Source: Panthera uncia
Taxonomy: Eukaryota; Chordata; Mammalia; Carnivora; Felidae
DNA length: 64,000 nucleotides
Direction: 5' to 3'
Assembly (NCBI RefSeq): GCF_023721935.1
Contig: NC_064818.1
Coordinates: 76,793,041-76,857,040 of the forward strand
Positions within the stretch are counted from its first letter, which is position 1; each line of letters opens with the position of its first letter. This document shows positions 1 through 11,000 of this stretch, piece by piece. A model generated the notes under the pieces. It was not told the DNA's origin. It was given only the letters and a program-made list of their open reading frames with translations, and did no database searches. The position numbers and the translations under genes were made by a program.

Positions 1-545
1 CACATGTTTAAACTGTACAATTTGAAAAGGCGTGATATATGTGTGTTCTTGTGAAACTTTCACCATCCTCAAGATACTGAGTATATTACTCACCTCCAAG
101 AACTGACCTTGGGCTCTTTTCCAGTATCTTCCTCCCACCCCTTCCCCCACCCCCTCATCTAGGTGACCACTGATCTGCTTTCTGTCCCTACAGATTGGTT
201 TTCCTTTTCTAGAATTTCCTTTGGAATCACACAGTATGGATTCTTATTTGTCTGGTTTCTGGGTTTTTTTGTCTAGCATAATGGTTTTAAGTATCACCCA
301 TGTTGCGTGTGTCATATTAATCCTATTAATCGCTGAGTAGTATTCCATTCTGTCGGTAAATCACCATTTGTTTATCCTTTCATGTGTTGATGAACATTTG
401 GGTTGTTTCCAGCTTTGAACTATTACAAATAAAGCCACTATTAATAGTCAAGTGTAAGCCTTTGTAAGGACATAGGTTTACATTTCTTTTGGATGAATAC
501 CTCAGAATGGAATGAGTGGGTTGTATGGTAGGAAATGTTTAACTT

Positions 546-556
546 TTTTTTTTTTT

Positions 557-628
<72 letters not shown>

Positions 629-750
629 GTAAGCAGGCTCCATGCCCAATACAGAGTCCCACTTGGGCCTTGATCCCACAACCCTGACATCATGACCTGA
701 GCGGAAACCAAGTGCCAGATGCTTAACCAACTGAGCCACCCAGGTACCCC
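546..750 (-). mobile_element. CanSINE (felid tRNA-Lys SINE), antisense
   Basis: Reads T-tract, long GA tract, SINE body, then the reverse complement of the tRNA-like head ending ccacccaggtacccc. The flanks atgtttaactt at 535-545 and 753-763 are an 11-bp target-site duplication. The element sits inside the antisense L1. Confidence 0.93.
560..623. repeat. (GA)n microsatellite, ~32 units
   Basis: Uninterrupted GA dinucleotides of about 64 bases. They grew from the CT-rich segment of the enclosing SINE and explain the Leu-Ser repeat reading frames on the minus strand. Confidence 0.97.
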
Positions 751-1812
751 ACATGTTTAACTTGTAAGGAATCTGCCAAACTCTTCCCCAAAGTGGTCAC
801 ATTCCCACCAGCACTGTATGTTGGCTCCCCATCTTTGCTGGTAATTGGTATGGTCTGTTTTTTTGAGTTCAGACCTTCTGACAGGTGAGACGTGATATGT
901 CCTTATTTTTTTTAATTTGTCTTTCCTTAAGGACTAATGACTTAAGCATCTTTTTAACGCATTTATCCATCACCTACAGATCTTCTTCGGCGAATTGTCT
1001 CTTTAAATCTCTCGTTCCTCCTCTGTGTTGGATTTGTGTTTTCTTGTTGCTGAATTTTTGAGTTTTTAAAAATGTATCGTCAGTACAATTCCTTTATCAG
1101 ATATGTGATCCCCAGATATTTTCTCCAAGACAGTGGCTTGTCGTTTCAAAGTGTCTTTTAAAGAATAGGTCTTCTTAATTTAGATACAGTCTAACGTATC
1201 CATTTTTGCTCTTTTAGATGGTATGTGTGATATTGTTTCTGGGAAATTTTTGCCTAACCCAAGGTCACAATAGACGTTTTAAAGTTTTAGGTCCTACGCT
1301 TAGTTACGTGCTTCTCTTTGAGTTAATGTTTGAATGGAGTGAGAGGTGAAGAAGTTCATTTTCACATATGGATAGCTGATTGTTGTAGCATCGTTTGTGC
1401 AAAAGATTTTTTTTTTTTCCCTTCACTCAACTGTCTCTGCATCTCTGTTGAAAATCAATTGAGCATTTATGTCTGGGTCTATTTCTGGGTTCTCTGTTCT
1501 GATCTATCAATCTCTTTGTCTATTCTGACACCAATCCACACTATTTTGGTTACTGTGGTTTATCATCAGCCTTGAATCCAAGCAAGGCAAGTACTCCAAA
1601 TGTGTTCTTTGTTTTCAAAGTTGTTTGCTGTGTTCTCAGCCTTTTTGCATTTCCATATGAATTTTAGAACTGTCTTGTCAATGTCCACAAGAAAAGCCTG
1701 CTAGGTAGGACTTAGGTGGCATTGAATCTATACATTAATTTGACATAAAATAGACATCTTAACCTCATTGAATCTTCTGATCCGTGGTCTTAATATGGTT
1801 CTCCATTTATTT

Positions 1813-2279
1813 AGATCTTCTTTATTTTATTTAAAAAAATAAAAAAAATTTTTTTAACGTTTATTTATTTTTGAGACAGAGAGAGACAGAGCATAAACGG
1901 GGGAGGGTCAGAGAGAGAGGGAGACACAGAATCTGAAACAGGCTCCAGGCTCTGAGCTGTCAGCACAGAACCCAACGTGGGGCTCAACCACGGACCGCGA
2001 GATCATGACCTGAGCCGAAGTCGGACGCTCACCTTACTGAGCCACCCAGGCGCTCCTAAAAATTTTTTTTTAATGTTTATTCATTTTTGAGAGGCAGAGA
2101 GAGACAGAGTGCAAGCGAGGGAGGGGCAGAGGGAGAGGGAAACACAGAATCCGAAGCAGGCTCCAGGCTCTGAGCTGTCACCACAGAGCCTGACATGGGG
2201 CTCAAACCCATCCTGAGCCAAAGTTGGATGCTTAACCGACTGAGCAACCCAGGTGCCTCAGGTCTTCTTTATTTTATTT
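1813..2279 (-). mobile_element. Two head-to-tail CanSINEs sharing one target-site duplication
   Basis: SINE bodies lie at 1833-2056 and 2057-2259, both antisense. The flanks agatcttctttattttattt (1813-1832) and aggtcttctttattttattt (2260-2279) match at 19 of 20 positions. The pair therefore behaves as one insertion unit: the second copy probably landed in the A/T-rich tail of the first. Confidence 0.88.
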
Positions 2280-2485
2280 TAAGTTTATTTATTTATTTTG
2301 AGAGAGAGCGAGCACGTGCATGCGAGTGAGGGAGGGGCAGAGGGAGAGGGAGAAGGAAAGAGAGAGAATCTCAAGCAGGCTCTGCACTGTAGCACAGGGC
2401 CCGATGGGGAGCTCACACCCACCAACCATGAGATCATGACGAGCTGAAATCAGATGCTTAACTGACTGAGCCACCCAGGTACCCC
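2280..2485 (-). mobile_element. Third CanSINE of the cluster, antisense
   Basis: A GA-rich body and a tRNA-like head ending at ccacccaggtacccc. The L1 target text (aggtcttcttta / aaatcttctcta) recurs on either side, which fits a further independent insertion a few bases from the previous pair. Confidence 0.9.
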
Positions 2486-2763
2486 TTAAATCTTCTCTAA
2501 TTTCTCTTGGCAATATTTTCAGTGTATAGGTCTTGCACATCTTCATCAGATTTATCTCCAAATTCTCCATGTTTTTGTGCTATAGGTATAGTGGTATTTC
2601 AGTTTCCAGTTGTTCATTGCTAGTAAATAGAAATACAGTTGATAATTGTAATTTGGTCTTGTATTCTATAACCTTGCTAACCTCACTTTTTAGTTCTAGT
2701 AGCATTTTATAGGTTCCATAGGACTGTTTAATATAGACGATCATGTTATCTGTGATTAAAGAT

Positions 2764-2994
2764 GGGGGCGCCTGGGTGGCTCAGTCGGTTGAGCGGCCGA
2801 CTTCGGCTCAGGTCATGATCTCACGGTCTGTGAGTTCGAGCCCCTCGTCGGGCTCTGTGCTGACGGCTCAGAGCCTGGAGCCTGTTTCAGATTCTGTGTC
2901 TCTCTCTCTCTGACCCTCCCCCGTTCATGCTCTGTCTCTCTCTGTCTCAAAAATAAAAAAATAAACGTTAAAAAAAATTAAAAAAAAAAAAAAA
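2764..2994 (+). mobile_element. CanSINE, sense
   Basis: Full-length sense copy. It has the head gggggcgcctgggtggctc, a B-box-like gagttcgagcccc, a CT-rich segment and an A-rich tail of about 50 bases. It lies 280 bp from the antisense cluster, so the two could fold back on each other in RNA. Confidence 0.93.
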
Positions 2995-3262
2995 GAAGTT
3001 GAGTAAAAGTGGTAATACTCATTACCCTTGTCTCGTTCCCAGTTTTGGGGAAAACACTCAATCTCTCACGATTACTTATGATGCTGAGTTTTTATGTAGA
3101 TGTCCCTTATGTTGATGGGATTCCCTTCTGTTCCTATTCTGGTAAGTGTTTTTACCTTGAATACATTTTGGACTTTTTTCCAAATGATTTTGTTGTATTA
3201 ATGAGATTATGATATTGCCTCTTTTTTTTTTTTTTTAGTATAGTGAGTTAAATTAATTGATT

Positions 3263-3439
3263 CTTTAAATGTTTATTTACGGGGGGGAAGGGGCAGAAAG
3301 GGGTGGGAGAGAGAGAATCCCAAGCAGGCTCCGTGCTGTCAGCACAGAGCCAGATGAGGGGCTCAATCTCGTGAACCGTGAGATCATGGCCCGAAATCAA
3401 GAGTTGGACACTTAACCTCCTGAAATGCCCATGCTCCCC
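3263..3439 (-). mobile_element. Diverged CanSINE, antisense
   Basis: A shortened, mutated copy: a G-rich stretch replaces the GA tract and the head is eroded (ending cccatgctcccc). The L1 text continues on both sides. Confidence 0.8.
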
Positions 3440-3598
3440 TTTAGCTACATCCCACACATTTGGATATGTTGTGTTTTCATTTTCATTTATTTCAAAATAT
3501 GGCTTAATTTTCTTTTTGGTATTTTCTTTGACCCATGAGCTACTTAGAAATTGTATGATTTAGTTTCCCAGTATTTGGGGATTCTTTCTGTTATTAAT

Positions 3599-3818
3599 AT
3601 TTTTTAATGTGTATTTATTTTTGAGAGAGAGAGAGAGAGAGAGAGACAGAGCACAAGTGGGGGAGGGGCAGAGAGAGAGGGAGACACAGAACCTGAGGCA
3701 GGCTCTAGGTTCTGAGCTGTCAGCACAGAGCCCAACGTGGGGCTCGAACTCACGGACCGTGAGATCATGACCTGAGCCGAAGTCAGATGCTCAACCGACT
3801 GAGCCACCCAGGAGCCCC
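3599..3818 (-). mobile_element. CanSINE, antisense, with perfect TSD
   Basis: Full-length copy. The target-site duplication tctgttattaat is exact (3587-3598 and 3819-3830). The CpG-bearing head and body suggest moderate youth. Confidence 0.95.
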
Positions 3819-4330
3819 TCTGTTATTAATTTTTAACTTAATACTATTGTGGTCAGATAATACGTTTTGTATAATATGAATCTCTTAAATTTACTGACAC
3901 TTTTTTTTTGTGGCCCCAAATGTTCTGTGTGCATTTGACAAAAAAAGTGCATTTCATTCTGCTGTTGTTGGGTAGAATATTCTATTAACATCAGTCAGTA
4001 TAATGTCACTTGGTAGATACAGTCTTGTTCAAGCGTTCCACAGCCTTGATGACTTTCCGTTTACTTGTTCTGTCAGTTATTGAAAGAAAGGCGTTAAAAT
4101 CCCCAATATAATTGTGGACTTGTCTATTTTTTCTTGTAATTGTATCAGTTTTTATTTCATGTCTTCTGACACTCTGCTATTAGCTAATAACCACTGAAGA
4201 TTGTTATATCCTTTTGATTAATTTATCCCTTAATCGTTATGAAGTAACTGTCTTCATCCCTGGCTCTCCTCTTTGCTCTGAAATCTATTGTCTGATATTA
4301 ATATAGCCACCTCAGCTTTTTCTTTTCTTT

Positions 4331-4542
4331 TCTTTTTATTTATTATTATTATTATTATTTTGAGAGAGAGAGAGCATGAGCAGGGGAGGGGCAGAGAGAG
4401 AGAGGGAGACACAGAATCCAAGGCAGGCTCCAGGCTCTGAGCTGTCAGCACAGAGCCCAGCACGGGGCTTGAACTCATGAACTGTGAGATCATGACCTGA
4501 GCCAAAGTCAGACACTTAACCGACTGAGCCACCCAGGTGCCC
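4331..4542 (-). mobile_element. CanSINE, antisense
   Basis: Full-length copy with an ATT-expanded tail (4336-4359) and the head ending cacccaggtgcccc. The flanking cagctttttctttt / cagctatttttttt is an approximate TSD. Confidence 0.92.
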
Positions 4543-4764
4543 CAGCTATTTTTTTTTTTTTTGATCAGTGTTCCTATGGTATATCATTTCCCATCCTTTT
4601 ATTTCTAATTCATTTGTGTTTTTACATTTAAAAGATGTTTCTTACAGGCAGCATGTAGTTGCGTCTTGCTTTTTTATCCAATTTCACAATGCCTGCCTTT
4701 TAACTGAGGTGTTTAGATCATTGATTTATGTAACTATCGACACCATTTAGTAAATCTATCATAT

Positions 4765-4888
4765 TGCTATTTGAGGGCAGCCGGCGGGCTAGGTCAGTAG
4801 AGCACGTAACTCTCCATCTCAGAGTCGCGAGTTCATGAGTTCAAGCCCCACGATGGGTGCAGAGATTACTTTAAAGAGTAAAATCTCA
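4765..4888 (+). mobile_element. Short CanSINE variant without CT tract, sense
   Basis: A tRNA-like head (gggctaggtcagtagagcac) and B box (gttcaagccccacg) run directly into agagattactttaaagag and an A-rich end. There is no CT-rich segment, so this is a different, simpler CanSINE subfamily. The TSD is taaatctatcat (4751-4762) / taaatctgtcat (4889-4900). Confidence 0.82.
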
Positions 4889-5859
4889 TAAATCTGTCAT
4901 TTGGCCTTTGGTTTATTTGTTCTGCTTGTTCTTTGTTCCCTGTTTCCTCTTCTTCTGCCTTGTTTTGGATGAGCTGTGTTTTGTTATGACTTTCTTGTAT
5001 CTCTTTTATGAACTCATTGGCTACAAGTCTTTGGTGTGTTATTTTAACAGGTGGTTTGGGGTTCGCAGTGCAACACCTTTACTCTATCACGGTCTGTCTT
5101 TAAGAGATCTTACGCCATTTGGTGTGTATCACAGGGACTTTATCACAGTATCTTTTAATTTCTCCTTCGTCACTTCCCTTCGGCTTAAAAGGCTTCCTTA
5201 ATTATTCCTTATAGTTCAGGTCAGTTGGTGATGAATTCTTTCAGGATTTGTACACCTTCAGGAGTCTTTATTTTGCCTTAATTTTGAAATTGTGTTTGTC
5301 GGATATGGAATTCTAGGCTGTCAATTTTTAATTTTAGAAATTTAAAAATCTTGCTCCCCTGTGTTTTAGCTTGCATCGTTTCCAACGAGAAACCTGCTAT
5401 CATTCCTATCTTTCTTCCTCCCTGTGCATTGTGTCTTTTTCCTCTGGCTGCTTTCAAGATTTCTATTTGTTGCTGACTTCAGTCAACTTTAGTATGACAC
5501 GATCTGTTTGAAGTTTTATTCATGTTTCTTATGCTTGAGGTTTATTGAACTTCTTATATATGTGGGTTGATAGTTTGAATCCAATTTTGAAAATATTTGG
5601 GCATTATTATTTCAAATATATTTTTGGTCCCCTTTCTCTTTTCCTTTAAGGATTCCGGTGACTTGTGTGTGTGGCCCCTTGACATCATTCTCAAGTCACT
5701 GGTGAGAATTGAGACTCACTGTTCATCTTTTTAAGTCATTTTTACCTCTGAGTTTCATTTAGAATAGTTTCTATTGCTGCGTCTTCAAAATCACTATCCT
5801 TTTCAGAAATGCTTAATCCTGCAAAGAGTTTTAGATGTAATAAAGTGTTAGCATTTTAT

Positions 5860-6110
5860 TATTAAACGAAAAAAAATGACAAAATTTTATATGTAATGTG
5901 ATCATGAATATCTTTAAATATATAAAGGGTTAGAAGAAAATATGTTATTTGTAAACAGTGAGTTCATCTGGTTGGTAGGATGTTGGATTCTTACTCTCTT
6001 CTTTGTTGTTTTCTATAGTTACTGGAATTTTGACATCAGCAAGCACATATTGTTTCACAGTTAATTATATAAGAAAGGATACAAGATGTTGCAAAACTGA
6101 TATATCATTT
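5860..6110 (+). mobile_element. Probable L1 3'-end fragment, sense
   Basis: The text around 5960-6060 (a gtgggatt-like stretch, then ttctttgttgttttctatag) resembles old L1 3' UTR sequence in sense. It is diverged, and the boundary with the antisense L1 is uncertain. Confidence 0.4.
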
Positions 6111-6235
6111 AGTGACTATAAATTCGTAAAGATTCAAAATAAAATGAAAATGCCCGGAATTGATGAGGATGCCGTAAAAAGCATCTTCTTGTTCAACCCT
6201 CCTGTGATAGGAGGTAGGGGTTACAGGCCCTTCTT

Positions 6236-6458
6236 TTTTTTTTATTTAATTTTTTAAGTTTATTTACTTTGAAAGAGAGAGAGAGAACATGAGCAGGGGA
6301 GGGGCAGAGAGAGAGAGAGAGAGAGAGAGAATCCCAAGCAGGTTCCACCTTGTCAGTGCAGAGCCTGACACAGGGCTGGAACTCACAAACCAGGAGATCG
6401 TGACCTGAGCCCAAACCAAGAGTCAGCCGCTTAACCGACTGAGCCACCCAGGAACCCC
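6236..6458 (-). mobile_element. CanSINE, antisense, with TSD
   Basis: Full-length copy. The TSD is tacaggcccttctt (6222-6235) / tacaggaccttctt (6459-6472), 13 of 14 identical. Confidence 0.95.
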
Positions 6459-6472
6459 TACAGGACCTTCTT

Positions 6473-6820
6473 CAAGACCCTTTCATATGGGCCTTCTGAT
6501 GCAGACTGCTGGTGCTTGAGATGGGGATATTCATCCGCAGACTGACCGTGTGCTTGCCTGTATCCGTGCACTTCAATGTATGTCAACCTGGCCATGAGCA
6601 GCTCTATGCAGATCAACGTATTTGCATATTGGAGCCCTGGGCTCAGCCGCTGCGAGTATTTAAAGGCGTCCTGAAGCTAACCTCTCCATTATGCAAATAT
6701 TCTCCTGCCGTTCCTCTTTTACACATTTAGTGAATTTATTTTTTGCCCATTAATATTTTTATTCTCTTGTCGAAGTGAGACTCACCTGCATTTTAGTCCC
6801 TGTTCACTCTGTACTGATTT
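6473..6820. other. Unique DNA with paired octamer motifs
   Basis: No repeat recognised. It carries ATTTGCAT at 6620-6627 and ATGCAAAT at 6691-6698, an inverted pair of POU octamer sites, with tatttaaagg between them. The octamer is a known POU-factor site; function here is inference. Confidence 0.45.
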
Positions 6821-6905
6821 TAGCTCTGGCTCCGTCACTAACAGGATGTGTGATCCTTGGGCAAGTTCACACCTGCCTCTAAGCCTGTCTGGTCACAGGG
6901 GAGCA
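6820..6905 (+). mobile_element. MIR fragment, sense
   Basis: The gtgtgatccttgggcaagtt core and flanking ctccgtcactaac fit the conserved middle of the MIR SINE. Confidence 0.6.
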
Positions 6906-6917
6906 TGAGCCCCAGAC

Positions 6918-7094
6918 CAGTGGTTCTCAACGTCCAGAGTGCATCAGAATCCCTTGCGGGACGTTTGCTGGCTTCTGCCCTTGGACTCTCTGATTCAGCT
7001 GGTCTGGGATGGGCTTGAGCTGGTGCATTTCTGACAGGTTTCCTGGCGATGTTCCTGCTACTGGTGCAAAGAGAGCTCACTTTGAAAACCACTG
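6918..7094 (+). mobile_element. MER20-like hAT DNA transposon, non-autonomous
   Basis: Begins cagtggttctcaa and ends ttgaaaaccactg, the inverted termini of hAT-Charlie elements. The inner text gcatcagaatc and gattcagctggtctggg matches MER20 as I remember it. The flanking octamers (6910-6917, 7095-7102) match at 5 of 8 positions, as expected for an old 8-bp TSD. Confidence 0.8.
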
Positions 7095-7102
7095 ACCTAG
7101 GC

Positions 7103-8690
7103 TTTGAGATAACTATGAGCCGTGTAGTAATAAATTTAAGACAGAGAATGCTTGTTTTTAAATATGTGCTTTTGAGAAGGGGACAGTGAAAGGATGCATT
7201 TGGCAAGTTGTCTTTATGCAAAATTCAAGCATTTCTAAAAGGAGGAAGGGAGGCACAGTGCCTCTTAAACATTCAGGATTTCCATTTATAGGCAAATCCA
7301 CCTAAGAACAACTCATCATATTCAAACTGTAATGTTTACATATTTTTAACAGCTCCGTTAGAGACATATGGCTCTTTCAAATCTAATCAGAGTGAAGGTA
7401 ATCACTTTTCTGCTGGTTCCTAAACGATCCCCTCATCAGCACTATTTACATGGCAAGACGTGCTCAGTCTTGACACTGGGTTAGTCTTCACAATTTATGT
7501 GGTTTGTCCTGAAATTTAACTCTTTCGGCGATTGGCTTCTGCTGGACAAGGACACTAGATTCTTTTAAACCCAGGTAACTTTTTATTTTATTTTTTTTAA
7601 CCTGTGTGACACAGTGCGCCTGATAAAGAAACCATTTCTTTCATGCCCTTTAATCTCCTCCGAGGGCGAAAGTAGTATTTGCTGAAATAAAAGTACACCC
7701 TGGCAGAAATGCGATGCTAATCCTCTTAGTTTTAATGGTTTAGAAATGGTTGGAATAAGAAGGTAAACATTGTAGTTGATTAATAGGAAGGAAGTCAATT
7801 GTCCATGTAGCCACTGTTACATGGCCATACTATACAATAGTACTTTCTTTTTATAAACCCCCAAACAGGGTCCTTCTCCATTTTAATGTTCTTACCTGAA
7901 AAACGATCTACCAGCACCGCGCGGTTCTAAGCGTTTGATTCCATTACCCCCAAAAAGCAAGCAGTGCACATTTCAAATCGACGTCAAACAAGTCCCACTG
8001 ATAACTGGTGTCATATCAATGGCTTATCAGGTCTTTTTTTTTATTGAAAATAGTCGGATATAATGAGGTGCTTCACATTTAAAAGTCTTAAATCTCTGAA
8101 AGCTCCAGGCCTAGATGCTTTTGATACCGGCTTATTAAACTGGCACTGGGAGAGAAAGCGGGACTGGGGGAGGGTGGGAGCAGGCAAGAGAAAGGAAACC
8201 GAAGAGGAGCGGAGGTGCGGAGGTGGGAGCTTTCTCAGCAAGGTTTAACCCCCACGCTGGCCGTCGTGAAAAGATGGTGTTTGCCGATAGCCGTTTCTGC
8301 CGGCGGGTCCCAGGGGAGGACTCTGAGGGAGGAGCCTTGGAGAGCCCGTCTGGCGTGTGCGGCCTTGCATGAATTCACCGGCCATCTTTGTAGGACCTCA
8401 CGGTCCTCTGTGCGTGGCCATGAGCCTGGGGTTCGAGGGCCTCTCAGCCACCCTCCATCCACTAACATTGAACGTTGGACAAAGAATAACTTTGACCCAC
8501 TTTACGACTTGGTTGTGAGAAGAGAGCCTTCAGGACCCAGGAAGGAAGGGACTTTCACGGAGGCTGAGACTCTGTACAAGCACCAGATGTGCGAAGATGC
8601 CCTTTCCCTCCGTTATCTCCTATAACCCTGCTCATGCTCCCACTGGGTCCTTGTTGACTGAGGAAAGTTAGGGGAGGAAATTTGTCATGG
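7103..8690. other. Long repeat-poor stretch, candidate conserved non-coding block
   Basis: About 1.6 kb with no SINE, L1, LTR or obvious MIR. It is AT-rich, mixed-composition sequence from 7240 to 8150, then a GC-rich purine stretch near 8160-8230. Open frames are short and resemble nothing known. Nothing more can be assigned by eye. Confidence 0.4.
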
Positions 8691-8702
8691 ATTGACTAGA
8701 TG

Positions 8703-8872
8703 CGTGATTCTCGAAGTCCAGTGCGTAATCAACCACATCAGCGTCACTGGGAAACTTGGCCCCCACCCCGACCTACTGACTCAGAAACCCTGGAGGCGGG
8801 GCCTGGCAATCTGCTTGGTAAGCACCCCCACCCCACCCAGGGATGCTGACACTTGCTCAAGTTTGCAGGTAC
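8703..8872 (-). mobile_element. MER20-like hAT element, antisense
   Basis: The tgattctcgaagtccagtgc start, cacatcagcgtcactgggaa, cctactgactcagaaaccct and the tail ttgctcaagtttg follow the MER20 consensus in reverse. The termini are eroded. Confidence 0.7.
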
Positions 8873-10295
8873 CCTGCTGCCTGGGGCCCAAAGTGCCGAA
8901 TCCTCCTTGGGGACCGTAACAAGTAAGCAGCACACCTTCAAGGGAGAAGGATGGAAACGGGAAATGCCATGCACCCTCAAGCCCTTGGCCCCTTCGCTTT
9001 ATGGTTTGGGAGGTGATCAGGACGCTAAAAGGGGCAAGACAGGACTTTAATGTCCACTTGCCAAATGATGGTCCGGTGAGGGTCCCATCCTGCTGGGACA
9101 CCTATGACTCTGAGTTCAGAGGTAATTGTCACTTTTTGGGAGTGGAGGAGGGTACAGAAGGCTGGGCGCCATTTCCCCTCCCTCCCTGCCCGTATCCCTA
9201 GAACTTGCTCATGGAGATGCCTTCTCATGGCGGGGGAAGAGGGGAGTCCCAGAGGAGCCCCTTGCTCTACGGATAATTCTGAGAGCCATGGGTCCAAGGT
9301 GCCCTGGAAGGATCCCTATCATTCTAGCAAACTCCTAAGTATGACTTCCACAATGTGTAGTGTGGCCTGGAGCGAGGTATGGTTCATAGCAGTGAATCAA
9401 GGTGGAAGAGAAGGGCCCGGAGGAGGCCTGACTCCCACCAAGCTCACAGTGTGACTCATTTCTGTGTATTTCCTTTGGGTCACTCTGTCAACACCCCAAG
9501 TGGCCCGCCCTCCAGCTCTCACGTCGATCCCATTGGCTCCCTCATGTGCCAGTCGAGGGCTGAGTGAACAGCTCAAGGGGAGCCCGGAAGTGAGCACCAC
9601 ACCCAAGTCCAAACGGAAGCTTGGGTTCCTTATGGAGCTCGTGGAAAGTCCCCGCCAAAGACAGAGAAGGGACAAGTGGGCAAGAGTGCAGACTCGATGT
9701 GCCCATTCTGCCCATCCCAGCACTGTGACCTTGACAAGTTAGAGCTCCCCCATTGTCCCATAGTCGCCGCGATGGCCCTGCGTCCCCTCGCCCAGCCACA
9801 GCGGGCGTGAGGATCAGGTGAGCTGACATGAAGGAAGGATCTCCAAGGATGTGTGAAGACAGTGGGTGTGACTTAGACCAGCGGTGGAGAACAGAGGCCC
9901 CGAGATGGGCCTTGGGCGGCCACCAGAGACCACGCCCCAGTTCAGGGTGCAGCCAGGGGACCACACACGGAGGCATAGCTCGAAGGAGGGTGACTGACCC
10001 GTGCTGGTTTTCCTGGGACTTTCCTGGTTTCGACACCGGAAGTCACAGGCAAAGCGTGATTGCTGGTCACCCTTGCCCCTTCCTTTGCTTGTCCTGTAAC
10101 ATAGCCTCTTGAAGACCTGGTTCTGTCTCTGTAACGTAGCAGCGGGAATGCTACGACTGCTACTAACGAAACAGCAGACACTCGACACGTTCTACGCATT
10201 CCTGCCCGGAAGCCCCCCATCTCTGCCACCGCATAACCCCTTGTGGTCCCCCAGGTCCCGGGGCACCGAGCATACTCTACGGCAGTGCCCTGCTT
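8873..10295. other. GC-rich, CpG-bearing sequence, no recognised gene
   Basis: Several overlapping frames of 60-165 codons are open on both strands, as expected for GC-rich non-coding DNA. None has a recognisable motif or splice architecture. A weak MIR-like piece (gcactgtgaccttgacaag) lies near 9719. Confidence 0.5.
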
Positions 10296-10420
10296 CCTGC
10301 CCGTGACCCCAGGCACCTGGAGCTCCTTGACGGCAGGGACCACACCTTGTTCAGCTTCGTTCTGCGGTGCCCAGCACAACGCCTGCCCCGTGGAAAGTTC
10401 TCAGTAAATGTTAGTTAAAA
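10296..10420 (+). mobile_element. L2 LINE 3'-end fragment, sense
   Basis: The tccttgacggcagggacca, gtgcccagcacaacgcctg and ctcagtaaatgttagtta stretches follow the conserved L2 3' end. Confidence 0.75.
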
Positions 10421-10589
10421 TGTCAGTTACTGGCCTCTCCCATCAGAGGGACAGACAACTTAAAGCTGTAGTGGAAAATTCAGGGTTTCGGAGAGCAGGA
10501 ACAGCTGGACTGATTCGGTGATATTGAGTGTCTGGCCGTGGGTTTAGCCCTTTACTTGGTTGGTTTCTTTAACCCGTTTCACCCTCCCA

Positions 10590-10745
10590 GCCCTCCTGGG
10601 AGGCAAGCAAAGGTTTGTTATCACCTCTGTTCTTCGTACAAGGAGCCCCAGGTTTGGGGAGACAAGTGACTTGCCCAAAGGCACACGGCTGGAGAGTAGT
10701 ACAGGAGTGGATTCAAGCCCAGGTGGATTGTCTTTGCCCAACAAC
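10590..10745 (-). mobile_element. MIR fragment, antisense
   Basis: The aagtgacttgcccaaaggca and attcaagcccagg stretches are the reverse of the MIR core and its tRNA-like B-box region. Confidence 0.7.
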
Positions 10746-11000
10746 TCAGGTTGACTCACTCGACAAAATGGCCTGAAGCACTTTCTAGGTGCTTCCAGAC
10801 GCCTGGAAAAGCCCCCTGGTGTCCGCATGTCCCCTGTTCATTTCTAGTAAAAACCTGCCATCTGGGGGTCACTGCCCTCCCTAGCTCTGCACGTGGATCC
10901 AAGGAGACCCCGGGCGCGGGCAGAGCTGCCCTGTGGCCCCGTTTCCATGACTCCCCAGTGAGCCTTCTAATGGGCAGCAGGCGGGCCGCCCCGACCTGAG
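10746..11000. other. Unassigned GC-rich sequence
   Basis: No repeat or gene recognised. Confidence 0.4.

Larger units (their letters stand above)
1..5850 (-). mobile_element. Decayed antisense L1M LINE sequence (host of nine SINE insertions)
   Basis: Read on the minus strand this is ancient L1 sequence. The first ~330 bases resemble the 3' UTR of old L1M/L1ME elements. Next come the ORF2 C-terminal end (the 'addition-site' stretch near 340-430 and 760-1000), the post-RT region (1640-1830 and 2486-2760) and RT-proximal sequence (2995-3250). From 3440 to 5850 the sequence matches the upstream L1M region I remember, so part of ORF2 or ORF1 may be deleted, or two L1 copies may lie end to end. 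All frames are broken, so it is a fossil. CanSINEs interrupt it at nine places and the L1 text resumes after each one. Family-level naming is from memory. Confidence 0.8.

Noticed and set aside
441..754. Leu-Ser repeat proteins on the minus strand
   Set aside because: Translations of the (GA)n microsatellite within a SINE.
2764..2850. tRNA-like sequences with A and B boxes
   Set aside because: They are SINE heads, not functional tRNA genes; the body and tail of CanSINEs follow each one.
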